A DNA stretch of 64,000 nt from Maribacter sp. HTCC2170 (GTDB lineage: Bacteria; Bacteroidota; Bacteroidia; Flavobacteriales; Flavobacteriaceae), in NCBI RefSeq assembly GCF_000153165.2, contig NC_014472.1, positions 186,001 through 250,000 on the forward strand. The letters run 5' to 3'. Below the pieces are notes generated by a model, which was given only the letters and a program-made list of their open reading frames with translations, was not told the DNA's origin and did no database searches. Positions within the stretch are counted from its first letter, which is position 1; the number at the start of each line of letters is the position of its first letter. Below are positions 36,096-46,262 of the stretch, piece after piece. The translations under genes and the position numbers were made by a program.

Positions 36096-37192
36096 AATCT
36101 CACTCCAATTCCGAATTCAACCGCTTCGGCCTTAGCCCCATGTGATTTTAAGGTTATTGCTCCAAAAATCTTATCACCAAAATAACGTTTTAGTCCAACC
36201 CTGTTATACATCTTCCCTTCAAAATCAAAAGGGTAATAAACATAATAACCTAACTGCGTTATTATGGACATCTCATTAATAAATAATTCATGACCCAAAA
36301 AAAGACCAACACGTTTGTAGTCATCATCCGAAGAAACGCCATTTTCAGGAAAAGCAATGGATTGAAACCTTATCAATTCCTTCAAAAATCTTGAAAAATA
36401 AATATCTGCACCTATTTGAATTGCACTCTTTCTACCCAATCGTTTGTCAGCATAAGCTGATATAATATAAAAAGGATATTGACCCATATCTATAACATCA
36501 CTTTCATTCAATCCTGCCCTAAAAACCAAGTTATACTTTATAGGTTCGGTGACATTTACTTTTTCCGGATCAACCAAATATGCCAATTCTTTTCCTCCAT
36601 CCAAATCATAAATCAAGCCAGCGTTAAAGGCAAAAGTATTGGTAGATGTATTAGGGGCTCTAAAGTTGGCATTTGAATAGTGGATGATTGAAACCCCCGC
36701 CTTAAAACCTAATCCCTTGAAGATATTTTCTTTGTGGTAGTTCAACATCAGATATGTAGAACTCATAAAATCAGAGCCATAGGCATTATTCCTGAAGTTT
36801 TCATACTTATCATAGGGGTTCGAAGTATGGGCAATCCCCTGACCTATACGAAACTGCATGTTTCGTTTGAAGAAATAGAAATTATAATGTGCATAAAGAC
36901 TGTAATTATGGCCCAACGTTGAATTGTTCATATTTTGGTAAATGAACGAAGCTCCTATGTCCGGGTAATTATATTCTTGATGCCATTCTTCATCTCCGTA
37001 GGTTTTACGATTTAGACTCAATATCAATCCAGCTGGATGGTCAGAAATGAGATGTGATATATCAGTATTATGAAGCATAATCGATCCATAATACTGATTT
37101 ACATCTAAAGTATATTTCATTAGCTTCTCATTACTCTGCGAAAAGCCAATGGAAAATACCAGTAAAACTATGGGAAGTAACCTTAGGTTCAT
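36092..37192 (-). CDS. PagL-like lipid A deacylase / acyloxyacyl hydrolase family outer-membrane protein
   Basis: 366 residues with signal peptide [19 protein letters not shown] and many amphipathic strands ending [10 protein letters not shown]. The central [17 protein letters not shown] contains H171-Y-S173, matching the catalytic His-x-Ser of PagL, which removes the 3-O acyl chain of lipid A. It is much longer than Pseudomonas PagL (about 170 residues), as in other Bacteroidota members I recall. Predicted to sit in the outer membrane and remodel LPS. First gene of a unit with the DUF2807 lipoprotein. Confidence 0.75.
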   Translation of the reverse strand: MNLRLLPIVLLVFSIGFSQSNEKLMKYTLDVNQYYGSIMLHNTDISHLISDHPAGLILSLNRKTYGDEEWHQEYNYPDIGASFIYQNMNNSTLGHNYSLYAHYNFYFFKRNMQFRIGQGIAHTSNPYDKYENFRNNAYGSDFMSSTYLMLNYHKENIFKGLGFKAGVSIIHYSNANFRAPNTSTNTFAFNAGLIYDLDGGKELAYLVDPEKVNVTEPIKYNLVFRAGLNESDVIDMGQYPFYIISAYADKRLGRKSAIQIGADIYFSRFLKELIRFQSIAFPENGVSSDDDYKRVGLFLGHELFINEMSIITQLGYYVYYPFDFEGKMYNRVGLKRYFGDKIFGAITLKSHGAKAEAVEFGIGVRL

Positions 37193-37207
37193 GGGGTGTA
37201 AAAATAG

Positions 37208-37225
37208 TAAAAAGTAGGTTTCCCT
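37208..37225 (-). terminator. Weak terminator candidate after metF
   Basis: On the minus strand TAGG-GAAA-CCTA followed by CTTTTT, about 50 bp after the metF stop. The stem is only four base pairs, so this is tentative. Confidence 0.3.
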
Positions 37226-37276
37226 ATTATGTGTATTACTGTTTCAAAACTCTCATTTCAAAAAAGAAAAATGAAT

Positions 37277-38230
37277 CTAGAATACACCTTTTGCAATTGC
37301 ATGGATATTATCCGATTTGCCCATTGAGTAATAGTGCAATACAGGAACACCAGCAGCTTTTAACTCTTTAGACTGCTGTATTGCCCAATCCACACCTACT
37401 TGACGAACCGCCTTGTTGTCTTTACAATCATCAACAGCATCTATCAAATCCTGAGGCAAATCTATACGAAATACTTGAGGCAACAGTTGCAAATGTCTTT
37501 TTACCGCGATAGGTTTTATACCCGGAATAATTGGAACATTGATACCTATTTCTTTTGCCGCATCAACAAATTCAAAATATTTTTGATTGTCAAAGAACAT
37601 TTGAGTCACCACATAGTCCGCCCCTGCATCAACTTTTTCTTTTAATCGTTTTAAATCTGATTGCAGTGATGGTGCCTCCAAATGTTTTTCTGGATAACCG
37701 GCAACCCCAATACAGAAATCGGCACAATTGTCAGATTCTATCTCTTCATGCAAGTACTTACCACAATTTAAATTTTGTATCTGCCCAACCAATTCACTGG
37801 CAAAAGCATGACCGCCTTTTGTGGCTTCAAAGTATTTCTGTTCGCTACGTGCATCACCGCGCAAGGCCATGACATTCTGAATTCCTAAATAATGACAATC
37901 AACAAGTACATATTCCGTTTCCTCTTTGGTAAAACCTCCACATAAAATATGCGGCACCGTATCTACTTTATATTTATGTTGAATAGAAGCACATATCCCC
38001 ACAGTACCGGGACGTCTTCGTGTCAATTTTTTATCTAACAGCCCAGATTTGTTAATGTAAACATATTCTTCTCGGGACGTAGTCACATCAATAAACGGAG
38101 GTTTAAACTCCATTAACGGATCAATGTTATTATACAATTCTTGAATGTTTTTCCCTTTTACTGGAGGAACTATCTCAAAAGAAAACAATGTTTTCCCTTT
38201 GGCATTTAATATGTGATCTGTAATCTTCAT
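37277..38230 (-). CDS. metF: 5,10-methylenetetrahydrofolate reductase
   Basis: 317 residues. Reduces methylene-THF to 5-methyl-THF, the methyl donor for MetH, using FAD. Motifs: FSFEIVPPVKG (N-terminal E of the TIM barrel), DVTTSR, ALRGD and YVVTQMFFDNQKYFEFV; C-terminal IPGIKPI. Last gene of the metH1-lipoprotein-metH2-metF unit, 18 bp after metH2, hence under the SAM-I riboswitch ahead of metH1. Confidence 0.96.
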   Translation of the reverse strand: MKITDHILNAKGKTLFSFEIVPPVKGKNIQELYNNIDPLMEFKPPFIDVTTSREEYVYINKSGLLDKKLTRRRPGTVGICASIQHKYKVDTVPHILCGGFTKEETEYVLVDCHYLGIQNVMALRGDARSEQKYFEATKGGHAFASELVGQIQNLNCGKYLHEEIESDNCADFCIGVAGYPEKHLEAPSLQSDLKRLKEKVDAGADYVVTQMFFDNQKYFEFVDAAKEIGINVPIIPGIKPIAVKRHLQLLPQVFRIDLPQDLIDAVDDCKDNKAVRQVGVDWAIQQSKELKAAGVPVLHYYSMGKSDNIHAIAKGVF

Positions 38231-38248
38231 TCTGATTTGTATAATTAT

Positions 38249-40939
38249 TTAATCTTCCGCAATATTTGGTGCCAGCCATTTATTGGCATCCTCTAAAGGT
38301 ATTCCCTTTCTTTTGGCATAATCCAAAACCTGATCTTCTTTTATTTTTCCCAATCCAAAATAACGGGCCTCTGGGTTAGCAAAATAATAGCCGCTCACGC
38401 TCGCAGCCGGCCACATCGCCAAACTCTCTGTTAGTTCAACATCAATCTTTTCTTTAACTCCTAGAATTTCCCAAATGGTTAATTTCTCCAAATGGTCAGG
38501 ACATGCAGGATAACCAGGTGCCGGGCGAATACCTTTATATGTTTCTTTAATGAGTTCTTCATTACTCAGATGTTCATTCGACGAATAGCCCCAATACTTG
38601 GTTCTCACTTCTTTATGCAAATACTCCGCAAATGCTTCGGCCAAACGATCAGCTAGGGCCTTAATCATAATCGAACTATAATCATCATGATCCTCCTCAA
38701 ATTTTGCAGCTAAATCTGCAGTACCAAAACCAGTACTAACACAAAAACAACCAATATAATCCTGAATACCTGTTTCCTGTGGAGCGATGAAATCTGCCAG
38801 CGCAAAATTGGGCACTCCTTCTCTTTTTTTCAGTTGCTGACGGAGTGTTCTAAACTTTTTAGTTTCATCGTTGATCAAGACCTTAATATCATCACTATCG
38901 ACTGAATTTGCTAGAAACAGTCCAAAAATAGCCTTTGCCTTCAATTGACTTTTGTCAACTATTGTTTTCAGCATGGCCTTGGCATCTTCAAAAAGTTCTC
39001 TTGCCTGTTGACCTACAACATTGTCTTTGAGAATATCAGGGTATTTACCATGTAAGTCCCAACTTCTAAAAAAGGGTGACCAATCTATAAATTGAACCAA
39101 TTTCTGTAAATCAAAATCTTCGATAACCTGAATACCCAATTCATTTGGTTTTATTACCTCTTCAGTTTTCCAATCAATTTTGAATTTATTGGCTCTAGCC
39201 TCATTAATGGTCCTATATTCTTTTTGTTTTGAGCGTTTCAAGAATTTATCCCTAAACTCCTCATAGTTCAGCTTAATCTCTTTTTTATAATTATCCGAGT
39301 TTTCTTTCTGCAATAAATCCCCAACCACCGTAACTGCCCTTGAGGCATCATTTACATGAACAACCGCATTTTTGTACTGAGGATCAATTTTCACTGCGGT
39401 ATGTGCTTTACTGGTGGTGGCACCCCCTATGAGCAGAGGAACATTAAAATTTTGACGTTCCATTTCCTTGGCAAGAAACACCATTTCATCCAATGATGGG
39501 GTTATTAATCCACTTAACCCAATGATATCAACATTTTCATCTTTTGCTGCATTGATGATTTTCTCAGGAGGTACCATAACTCCTAAATCAACAATCTCAT
39601 AATTGTTACAGGCCAAAACCACGCTCACAATATTCTTACCGATATCATGAACATCCCCTTTGACCGTTGCCATAAGGATTTTTCCGGCAGCACCTCCAGC
39701 TATAGCATCAGGGTTATTTTTCTTTTCTTCTTCTATAAAGGGAAGTAAATGGGCCACCGCTTTTTTCATCACTCTTGCAGATTTAACCACTTGCGGTAAG
39801 AACATTTTTCCGCTACCAAAAAGGTCGCCCACAACATTCATCCCAGTCATCAAATGACCTTCAATTACTTCAATAGGTCTATTTACATTTGTTCGGGCCT
39901 CTTCAACATCCTCAACAATATATTGATCTATCCCCTTAACCAGTGCTCTGGTTATTCGGTCTTGTAAAGAATCTTCTCTCCATGACAGATCGACTTTACT
40001 TTCTTTGGCTTTTCCAACAACAGATTCTGCGAAATCCAATAACCGTTCTGTAGCATCATCTCGCCGATCCAAAATAACATCTTCAACATGTTTCAATAAA
40101 TCTTTAGGAATATCATCATACACCTCTAACATGGTTGGGTTTACAATACCCATATTCATGCCCGCCTGTATAGCATGATATAAGAAAACTGAATGCATGG
40201 CTTCACGAACCGGGTTATTTCCCCTGAAACTAAAAGAAACATTACTAACTCCACCACTTACACTACAGTATGGAAGGTTCGTCTTAACCCATTTTGTTGC
40301 ATCAATAAAATCCAGTGCGTTTCGTCTGTGTTCCTCCATTCCGGTTGCTACCGGAAAAACATTCAAGTCAAAAATGATATCTTCAGGTGCGAAACCTACC
40401 TCGTTGACCAAAATACTATAGGAACGTTTAGAAATCTCCAATCGTCTTTCATAATTATCTGCTTGCCCCACTTCATCAAACGCCATTACGATTACTGCAG
40501 CACCATATCGTTTTATGAGTTTGGCTTGTTGAACAAATTGTTCTTTACCTTCTTTTAAACTAATGGAATTAACAACGCATTTTCCTTGTACTACCTGTAG
40601 TCCTGCTTCAATTATTTCCCATTTAGAACTATCGATCATAATGGGTACCCGTGCAATATCAGGCTCAGCAATAATGAGATTTAGGTATTTCACCATAGCC
40701 GCTTTACCATTGATGAGTCCGTCATCCATATTAATATCAATAATCTGGGCACCGCCCTCTACTTGGTGCCGGGCAACATCCAAAGCTTCTTCAAATTTTT
40801 CTTCTTTAATAAGACGCAAAAACCTTTTTGAGCCGGCTACGTTTGTACGTTCCCCTACATTTATGAAGTTACTTTCAGGGGTTACCACTAGTGGTTCGAG
40901 TCCGCTTAACTTTAGATATTTTTGAGATATTGTACTCAT
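38249..40939 (-). CDS. Methionine synthase, C-terminal subunit: folate, cobalamin and activation domains
   Basis: 896 residues equivalent to the part of E. coli MetH after the homocysteine module. In order: pterin-binding domain (about 15-300, [14 protein letters not shown]), cobalamin-binding module with [14 protein letters not shown] (the DxHxxG cobalt ligand His) and GLSGLITPS at about 430-560, and the reactivation domain binding SAM (about 600-896, including [12 protein letters not shown]). The homocysteine/zinc domain is encoded separately by the gene at 41444. It overlaps the small lipoprotein gene by one base, and metF follows. Confidence 0.95.
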   Translation of the reverse strand: MSTISQKYLKLSGLEPLVVTPESNFINVGERTNVAGSKRFLRLIKEEKFEEALDVARHQVEGGAQIIDINMDDGLINGKAAMVKYLNLIIAEPDIARVPIMIDSSKWEIIEAGLQVVQGKCVVNSISLKEGKEQFVQQAKLIKRYGAAVIVMAFDEVGQADNYERRLEISKRSYSILVNEVGFAPEDIIFDLNVFPVATGMEEHRRNALDFIDATKWVKTNLPYCSVSGGVSNVSFSFRGNNPVREAMHSVFLYHAIQAGMNMGIVNPTMLEVYDDIPKDLLKHVEDVILDRRDDATERLLDFAESVVGKAKESKVDLSWREDSLQDRITRALVKGIDQYIVEDVEEARTNVNRPIEVIEGHLMTGMNVVGDLFGSGKMFLPQVVKSARVMKKAVAHLLPFIEEEKKNNPDAIAGGAAGKILMATVKGDVHDIGKNIVSVVLACNNYEIVDLGVMVPPEKIINAAKDENVDIIGLSGLITPSLDEMVFLAKEMERQNFNVPLLIGGATTSKAHTAVKIDPQYKNAVVHVNDASRAVTVVGDLLQKENSDNYKKEIKLNYEEFRDKFLKRSKQKEYRTINEARANKFKIDWKTEEVIKPNELGIQVIEDFDLQKLVQFIDWSPFFRSWDLHGKYPDILKDNVVGQQARELFEDAKAMLKTIVDKSQLKAKAIFGLFLANSVDSDDIKVLINDETKKFRTLRQQLKKREGVPNFALADFIAPQETGIQDYIGCFCVSTGFGTADLAAKFEEDHDDYSSIMIKALADRLAEAFAEYLHKEVRTKYWGYSSNEHLSNEELIKETYKGIRPAPGYPACPDHLEKLTIWEILGVKEKIDVELTESLAMWPAASVSGYYFANPEARYFGLGKIKEDQVLDYAKRKGIPLEDANKWLAPNIAED

Positions 40940-41421
40940 TAATTCAAACGATTAATTTGGTTTTCATAACCAATCCTGATATACTTTTCAACAATATATC
41001 TTTTCAAACCAGCTTCCTTTATTTCTTCTAAACCAGTTTGAATTAGAGAATCTCCTTTTATTGTAATTTTAAAAGGAAACTTGTGGTTTCTTAAATTATC
41101 GGCTCCAATAAATTCCAATGTTTCTATATAGTCTTCACCTTTCAGCTCATACGTTCCTGCACCTGCATAAAACCCTTCACTAGTTTTTGGTTTTTGATTG
41201 AAAAAGGCAAAATGGGATTTGTTGATGATTTTTATAAAATCAGCTTTCGATAAATCCCTTACGACCACTGAATCGTTCTCACGAATTTCACCATACACTA
41301 ATTTCCAAGTACCTTCTAAGTTATTACCTGTCTCTTTGAGATTTTCAATTTGTTTTTTATTGGACAAATTACAAGATATAAAAGTTGTCATGACAACAAT
41401 AAAAACACCAAAACCTCTCAT
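40939..41421 (-). CDS. Small lipoprotein inserted between the two MetH genes
   Basis: 160 residues with a signal peptide ending in a lipobox-like ISC ([17 protein letters not shown], Cys17). The mature part has lipocalin-like features: [15 protein letters not shown] near the start and alternating strands ([23 protein letters not shown]). No function is known. It is co-directional and tightly packed: 22 bp after metH1 and a 1-bp overlap with metH2, so it shares their transcript. Its link to methionine synthesis is unexplained. Confidence 0.72.
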   Translation of the reverse strand: MRGFGVFIVVMTTFISCNLSNKKQIENLKETGNNLEGTWKLVYGEIRENDSVVVRDLSKADFIKIINKSHFAFFNQKPKTSEGFYAGAGTYELKGEDYIETLEFIGADNLRNHKFPFKITIKGDSLIQTGLEEIKEAGLKRYIVEKYIRIGYENQINRLN

Positions 41422-41443
41422 GATTTATTCTATTTAAGACTCG

Positions 41444-42436
41444 TTACAAACTATTTCTTGGCTCAAAATCCTTAACCAAATCTGCCATTGCCGAAATGTG
41501 TTCCGGAGTAGTACCACAACAACCTCCAACAATATTCACTAATCCTTTTTCTAGATATTCTTTTATCTGAGAAGCCATCTGTTCTGGAGTTTCATCGTAT
41601 TCCCCAAAAGCGTTTGGCAATCCAGCATTCGGGTGCGCAGAAACAGCAAAATCTGTCTTTGCGGACAAAACTTCTAAATGAGGCACCAACTGACTTGCCC
41701 CAAGGGCACAGTTAAATCCTACTGACAAGATTGGGATATGGGAAATCGAAATCAAAAATGCTTCGGCTGTTTGTCCTGACAAGGTTCTTCCGGAGGCATC
41801 GGTAATAGTACCGCTCACCATAATCGGAATATCCATATTTCGCTCTTCCTTCACTTCCTCAATAGCAAAAAGTGCAGCCTTTGCATTCAACGTATCAAAA
41901 ATTGTTTCGACCAAAAGTAAATCGACCCCTCCATCAATTAGAGCCTCAACTTGTTGTTTATAAGCAATTCTTAGTTCATCAAATGAAACCGCCCTAAATC
42001 CTGGGTCATTGACATCTGGTGACATACTAGCTGTTTTATTGGTTGGACCAATACTCCCTGCTACAAATCTTGGTTTGTCCGGGTTCTTAACAGTAAACTC
42101 ATCAGCGACTTTTCGGGCAATCCTTGCTGATTCATAATTCAGCTCGTAGACCAACTCCTCCATCTGGTAATCTGCCATCGCGATTGTTGTTCCAGAAAAA
42201 GTATTCGTCTCAATAATATCGGCACCAGCCTCTAAATACTTCGCATGAATTATAGCAATGGCCTCAGGCTGTGTTAACGACAATAAATCATTATTACCCT
42301 GTAATGACAGTGGCCATTCTTTAAAACGCTCTCCCCTAAAATCCTCTTCCGTAAATTTATACCGTTGAAGCATGGTGCCCGTGGCACCATCAAGTATCAA
42401 TACACGTTCTTTTAATATGTCTTTTATCTCTTTCAT
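41444..42436 (-). CDS. Methionine synthase, homocysteine S-methyltransferase subunit
   Basis: 330 residues forming only the homocysteine-binding TIM barrel of MetH. Zinc ligands are present: VGFNCALGA and the C-terminal [12 protein letters not shown]. Opening [13 protein letters not shown] is typical. It must work with the cobalamin subunit encoded at 38249. It is the first gene after a SAM-I riboswitch (42539-42640), so high SAM should switch it off. A 6-bp hairpin lies 27 bp before the ATG. Confidence 0.94.
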   Translation of the reverse strand: MKEIKDILKERVLILDGATGTMLQRYKFTEEDFRGERFKEWPLSLQGNNDLLSLTQPEAIAIIHAKYLEAGADIIETNTFSGTTIAMADYQMEELVYELNYESARIARKVADEFTVKNPDKPRFVAGSIGPTNKTASMSPDVNDPGFRAVSFDELRIAYKQQVEALIDGGVDLLLVETIFDTLNAKAALFAIEEVKEERNMDIPIMVSGTITDASGRTLSGQTAEAFLISISHIPILSVGFNCALGASQLVPHLEVLSAKTDFAVSAHPNAGLPNAFGEYDETPEQMASQIKEYLEKGLVNIVGGCCGTTPEHISAMADLVKDFEPRNSL

Positions 42437-42462
42437 TCTTAATTCAAAACCATGTGAATTAT

Positions 42463-42478
42463 ATAGTCAATAGACTAT
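42463..42478 (-). other. Short hairpin between the SAM-I aptamer and metH1
   Basis: ATAGTC-TATT-GACTAT on the minus strand, 27 bp before the metH1 ATG. It may be part of the riboswitch expression platform; no T-run follows. Confidence 0.4.
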
Positions 42479-42538
42479 GGTTTAAAACTGTTAAAAAATG
42501 TATCAAGATTGGATGAAAGAAAGACCTTCTTTTTCTCT

Positions 42539-42640
42539 GTTATCTTTCACGCCATAGGCGTAATAGAATGTAGCACCTACTTTAAAGTAAAGGGTTGCCA
42601 AGGTTTCATTGGGTCTAGTCCCTCCGCCTTTCTTGATAAC
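42539..42640 (-). promoter_or_regulatory. SAM-I (S-box) riboswitch ahead of metH1
   Basis: The minus strand shows the S-box core in order: P1 GTTATC, CAAGAAAGGCGGAGGGAC (kink-turn and conserved GGA), ATGAAACC, GGCAACC, AGGTGCTA, and closing P1 GATAAC. All highly conserved segments of the class are present and correctly spaced. It sits in a 297-bp gap between cysG-like and metH1, about 100 nt before the metH1 ATG. By class behaviour SAM binding would reduce expression of metH1-metH2-metF. A small open frame covering this stretch is not a gene. Confidence 0.95.
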
Positions 42641-42668
42641 GGTTTCAGTATTGTTTATGAACTGGTTG

Positions 42669-42699
42669 CAAAGAAACGGCACAGTTACTTTAAATGCAA
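42669..42699 (-). promoter_or_regulatory. Candidate promoter of the metH1 riboswitch transcript
   Basis: TTG at 42699-42697, 20-bp spacer, TTTCTTTG at 42676-42669 (one mismatch to TAnnTTTG). The predicted start near 42662 is about 22 nt before the aptamer, a sensible distance. Confidence 0.5.
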
Positions 42700-42733
42700 G
42701 GAATAGCCGAAGATTTAGGTAATCCAATAAACA

Positions 42734-43315
42734 TTACTCGTCGGAATTTACCAACGACCTAGTCAACCTGTTCATTTTATCCACCTTTTGCCCGAAGTCA
42801 TCTTTTAGCCTTTTCCTATAACTATTAAGATTCCTTACCATTTCATCTATATCCTCTGGGATTACTTCCTCAAAAAATTGGCGCAGTCTTTTTGCCGTTG
42901 TTGGGGATTGACCATTGGTTGATATTGCAATTTTGACATTACCCTTTGTTACAATACCCCCCATGTAGAAATCACAGTATGGCGGATTGTCGGCCACATT
43001 TACTAATTTATCCTGCTGCCTACAATCTTTGTACACCTTAAGATTAACATTTGGATTATCAGTTGTTGCCACAACTAGGTGCATGCCATCTAAGTGCCTT
43101 TTATGATAGGTCTCTTTTATTAATACAGCCTCAAACTTTTTGGCCAAAATTAAAGTTTCATCTCTGAACATTGGTGATACTATGGTAATATTTGCATCTG
43201 GACTCGACTTAGTCAAAAACCGTAATTTTTCTTCTGCAACCTCACCCCCACCGATAATCAAAATTGTCAACTTTGAAGTCTTCAAAAAAATTGGGTATAG
43301 ATTGTTCCTTTCCAT
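42734..43315 (-). CDS. Siroheme synthase N-terminal type: precorrin-2 dehydrogenase / sirohydrochlorin ferrochelatase
   Basis: 193 residues from ATG 43315; an in-frame TTG two codons upstream is less likely. It has a Rossmann loop (TILIIGGGEVAEEKL) and the CysG-A body (NPPYCDFYMGGIVTKGNVKIAISTNGQSPTTAKRLRQF). It oxidises precorrin-2 and may insert iron to finish siroheme, the cofactor of the sulfite reductase two genes upstream. Two bases separate it from the methyltransferase gene. It is the C-terminally truncated, stand-alone form of the E. coli trifunctional CysG. Confidence 0.9.
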   Translation of the reverse strand: MERNNLYPIFLKTSKLTILIIGGGEVAEEKLRFLTKSSPDANITIVSPMFRDETLILAKKFEAVLIKETYHKRHLDGMHLVVATTDNPNVNLKVYKDCRQQDKLVNVADNPPYCDFYMGGIVTKGNVKIAISTNGQSPTTAKRLRQFFEEVIPEDIDEMVRNLNSYRKRLKDDFGQKVDKMNRLTRSLVNSDE

Positions 43316-43317
43316 TA

Positions 43318-44085
43318 TCAATGTGTTACTTCCAATTCAGAATATTGTTTTTGAACTTCAAAAATCCGTTCTCTATGTTGCACAACTTCGCCAATAATTA
43401 TAATAGCTGGGTTTGCCAGTTCTTGTCGCTTAACTATAGTCTCTATTGTACCAATTGTCCCTACACCAACTTTCTCATTTTTCCGCGTGCCATTTTGGAT
43501 GATGGCTATTGGTGTTTCTGATTTCCCTTCTTGTTTGAATAAATCAACAATTGCAGTTAATTTACTCATCCCCATTAGAATTACTACAGTAGCGTTTGAT
43601 TTGGCTGCCAAGTGAACATCTTTGGATAAATTATGGTCCTTAGTTGTCCCTGTTATCACCCAAAAACTTTCTGCAGCACCTCTTTTAGTTACTGGAATTT
43701 GCTGGGCTGCCGGCACTGATACCGATGATGAAATACCTGGCACCATAGCAACTTCCAACCCATGGGCGGCTGCATATTCCATTTCTTCTGCCCCTCTACC
43801 AAAAACGAATGGATCACCACCCTTTAATCTAACAACATGGCCATGCGACTTAGCTCTTTTGACAATCAACTCATTTATTTGTTCTTGCTGATAAGCGTAG
43901 CAACCTCTGCGCTTACCGACAAATATGTGTTCTGCTTGGGGAGCATAACCCAATAACTCTTTATCAACCAAAGCATCATATAAAACAACGACAGCATTTG
44001 ATAAGGCTTTTACACCCTTCAAAGTGATTAAGTCCACATCTCCTGGGCCAGCCCCAACTACCGTTAATTTAGGTTCTTTATACAT
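43318..44085 (-). CDS. cobA: Uroporphyrinogen-III C-methyltransferase
   Basis: Makes precorrin-2 by two SAM-dependent methylations. From ATG 44085 it has 255 residues, with the opening LTVVGAGPGDVDLITLKG, VRLKGGDPFVFGRGAEE and PVTKRGAAESFWVITG. The frame extends 18 codons upstream into the sulfite reductase gene, but the conserved N-terminus begins at 44085, which overlaps that gene by 8 bp. With the next gene it supplies siroheme for sulfite reduction. Confidence 0.94.
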   Translation of the reverse strand: MYKEPKLTVVGAGPGDVDLITLKGVKALSNAVVVLYDALVDKELLGYAPQAEHIFVGKRRGCYAYQQEQINELIVKRAKSHGHVVRLKGGDPFVFGRGAEEMEYAAAHGLEVAMVPGISSSVSVPAAQQIPVTKRGAAESFWVITGTTKDHNLSKDVHLAAKSNATVVILMGMSKLTAIVDLFKQEGKSETPIAIIQNGTRKNEKVGVGTIGTIETIVKRQELANPAIIIIGEVVQHRERIFEVQKQYSELEVTH

Positions 44086-46168
44086 TGACCAAGTCCAATT
44101 TTCTATAAGCGTCAACACTTTCAAGAAAGTATTTTGCATCCTCTAAATAGCTTTTTGCAAATTCAGAAGTTGGCTCATTTTTCTTTATTTGTAAAACCAA
44201 TTCAGAAAATTCACTTTTAAGTTCAATTCTCTTTGAATCCACGAATATTTTATCAAAATCTTTTATAATACTCGAATGGGTATTGGTTTTTGTTTTTTCC
44301 GCAGTCAATAGAGCCTTTGCTGAATTAACCATTGCAGCATATGAATGATATATACTTGCAGCCCATTTACCCTGCCCATAACTGGAAGAAGCATTTTGCA
44401 CTTTCTCCTCGCTCTCATATAACAAGGTGGCTATTAGGTCAATAACTACGCCCGCGCATTCTCCTATTCCTATAGCTTTCTGGTATTTTTCCTTTGCCCC
44501 CCAATCAATAAAATCTTCTTGGGTAAGATTATCCAATGCTCCCAATGGCTTGAGTAAATTGTAGAAGTAGGGCTCTCCCTTTTTTTCGTAATAGGAAGCA
44601 TATGACAAACCCTCTCCATTTGCATCATAATCATTCAAAACCAACCGTAATGCTTCTGGTCCTCTTCTGCTTGGCACCTTTATCACTTTGTCAGCAAACA
44701 GTCCACGTCCATTTCCTAAGTTACCACCACCTAAAAGTACTTGTAAGGCAGGGGCAACCAATTTGTCTTTTGTTCTAATTGACATGCCCTGAAAACCAAT
44801 ATTGGCCATACTGTGCTGACCACATGCATTCATACATCCGCTTATTTTAATAACCACATCAGGGTTATTTATATAATGTGGAAACTCTGCTTTAATTACT
44901 CTTTCCAATTCTTGTGCAATACCTGTACTACTGGCAATACCAAGATTACACGTATCTGTACCCGGGCATGCGGTTATATCCAATGCCTTATTATATCCAG
45001 GATTGGCAAAACCCAACTTCTCCAATTCCGCATAAAAGAAAGGAATCAATTCTTCTTTTACATAGGGAACAAGGATATTCTGGCGAAGCGACAATCGTAT
45101 TTCACCCGCGGCATAATTCTTAACCAAATCGGCAAGTAATCGAGCTTTGTCCGTATAAAAATCGCCCAACAAAACTTTGATTCCGATAGCTACATACCCA
45201 TCTTGTTTTTGAGGAATCACATTCGTTGACTTCCATTGCTCAAAGGTCTTTTGATCAATAATATCAACCTTTGGAATAGCGACATTCACAATATTAACTT
45301 TAGGGTATGATTCAAAATCTATTATGTATTGCTTAAAAGGAACAGCAACCTGTTCTTCATCAATTAGTTTTTTGAAACCATCCAATCCAAGATCCTTGAG
45401 TAAAAATTTCAATCGTGCTTTTGCTCTACTCTTGCGCTCCCCGTATCGGTCAAAAACGCGAACAACAGCCTCCATTTTTGGTATTATTTTATCAGCTTCC
45501 AAAAAATCATAAAGTACATCTGCATGCCGCGGTTGCGAACCTAAACCACCTGCTAGCATTACTTTGAAACCTCTTACCCCATTTTGGATTTTGGCAATAA
45601 AACCAATATCATGCATATAAGACAAACCAGTATCGGCATCACTTGCTGAAAAAGACACTTTGAACTTTCGACCCATTTCTTGACCCACCGGATTTCGCAG
45701 AAAGTACTCAAATACTGCTTGGGCATAAGGCGAAACATCAAAAGGTTCATCCATATCTACACCGGCTGTTTCACTTGCAGTAACGTTCCTTACCGTATTA
45801 CCACATGCTTCTCGCAATGTAACCTCATCTTTCTCTAATTGCGCCCAAAGCTCAGGCGTTCTATCCAAATCAACATAGTGTATTTGAATATCCTGTCTGG
45901 TGGTAATGTGTAATCGCCCTGTGGAATACTCATCTGACACATCACATATTCGCTTAAGCTGTTTGGAAGTTACTTTACCATAGGGCAACTTAATACGAAT
46001 CATCTGAACACCAAATTGACGTTGCCCATAAACACCACGAGCCAATCGAAGACTTCTGAATTTCTCTTCATCTAAATTGCCTTCTTTAAATTGGCGGATT
46101 TTAGCTTCTAATTCAATGATATCCTTTTCAACAATCGGATTCTCTATTTCTGTTCTAAAACTTTTCAT
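44078..46168 (-). CDS. Siroheme sulfite (or nitrite) reductase with HEPN-like C-terminal domain
   Basis: 696 residues. Residues about 1-560 form a ferredoxin-type nitrite/sulfite reductase with two half-repeats; the siroheme/4Fe-4S cysteines are in TACPGTDTCNLG and SGCMNACGQHS. Residues 578-696 are an added helical domain (YGQGKWAASIYHSYAAMVNSAKALL...THSSIIKDFDKIF) resembling HEPN domains, without the Rx4-6H nuclease motif. Neighbours in sulfate assimilation and siroheme synthesis favour sulfite as substrate. A 15-bp candidate regulator site lies 35-49 bp before the start. No flavin domain is present, so electrons must come from ferredoxin or a separate partner. Confidence 0.9.
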   Translation of the reverse strand: MKSFRTEIENPIVEKDIIELEAKIRQFKEGNLDEEKFRSLRLARGVYGQRQFGVQMIRIKLPYGKVTSKQLKRICDVSDEYSTGRLHITTRQDIQIHYVDLDRTPELWAQLEKDEVTLREACGNTVRNVTASETAGVDMDEPFDVSPYAQAVFEYFLRNPVGQEMGRKFKVSFSASDADTGLSYMHDIGFIAKIQNGVRGFKVMLAGGLGSQPRHADVLYDFLEADKIIPKMEAVVRVFDRYGERKSRAKARLKFLLKDLGLDGFKKLIDEEQVAVPFKQYIIDFESYPKVNIVNVAIPKVDIIDQKTFEQWKSTNVIPQKQDGYVAIGIKVLLGDFYTDKARLLADLVKNYAAGEIRLSLRQNILVPYVKEELIPFFYAELEKLGFANPGYNKALDITACPGTDTCNLGIASSTGIAQELERVIKAEFPHYINNPDVVIKISGCMNACGQHSMANIGFQGMSIRTKDKLVAPALQVLLGGGNLGNGRGLFADKVIKVPSRRGPEALRLVLNDYDANGEGLSYASYYEKKGEPYFYNLLKPLGALDNLTQEDFIDWGAKEKYQKAIGIGECAGVVIDLIATLLYESEEKVQNASSSYGQGKWAASIYHSYAAMVNSAKALLTAEKTKTNTHSSIIKDFDKIFVDSKRIELKSEFSELVLQIKKNEPTSEFAKSYLEDAKYFLESVDAYRKLDLVNV

Positions 46169-46202
46169 GATAATTTTTTAAATCAACATTATCCTATTAT
46201 AT

Positions 46203-46217
46203 CTATCTATTTAATAG
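46203..46217. promoter_or_regulatory. Candidate sulfur-regulator site C
   Basis: CTATCTATTTAATAG, matching the consensus CTATNKATTTARTAG shared with two sites upstream of DUF2061-cysHDN. Located 35 bp before the sulfite reductase ATG. The half-sites CTA/TAG form a quasi-palindrome, as expected for a dimeric regulator such as Rrf2. Confidence 0.6.
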
Positions 46218-46262
46218 ATTATTTAAAACAATTGTTATATGCTATAATTTGATAAAAAGAGT

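Noticed and set aside
42503-42727. 74-codon open frame on the minus strand, and a shorter one on the plus strand
   Set aside because: Both lie over the SAM-I aptamer; the conserved bases follow RNA structure, not codons, and no protein family is recognisable.
44086-44139. 18-codon extension of cobA into the sulfite reductase gene
   Set aside because: The conserved LTVVGAGPGDV start follows the ATG at 44085; the extension reads through another gene.
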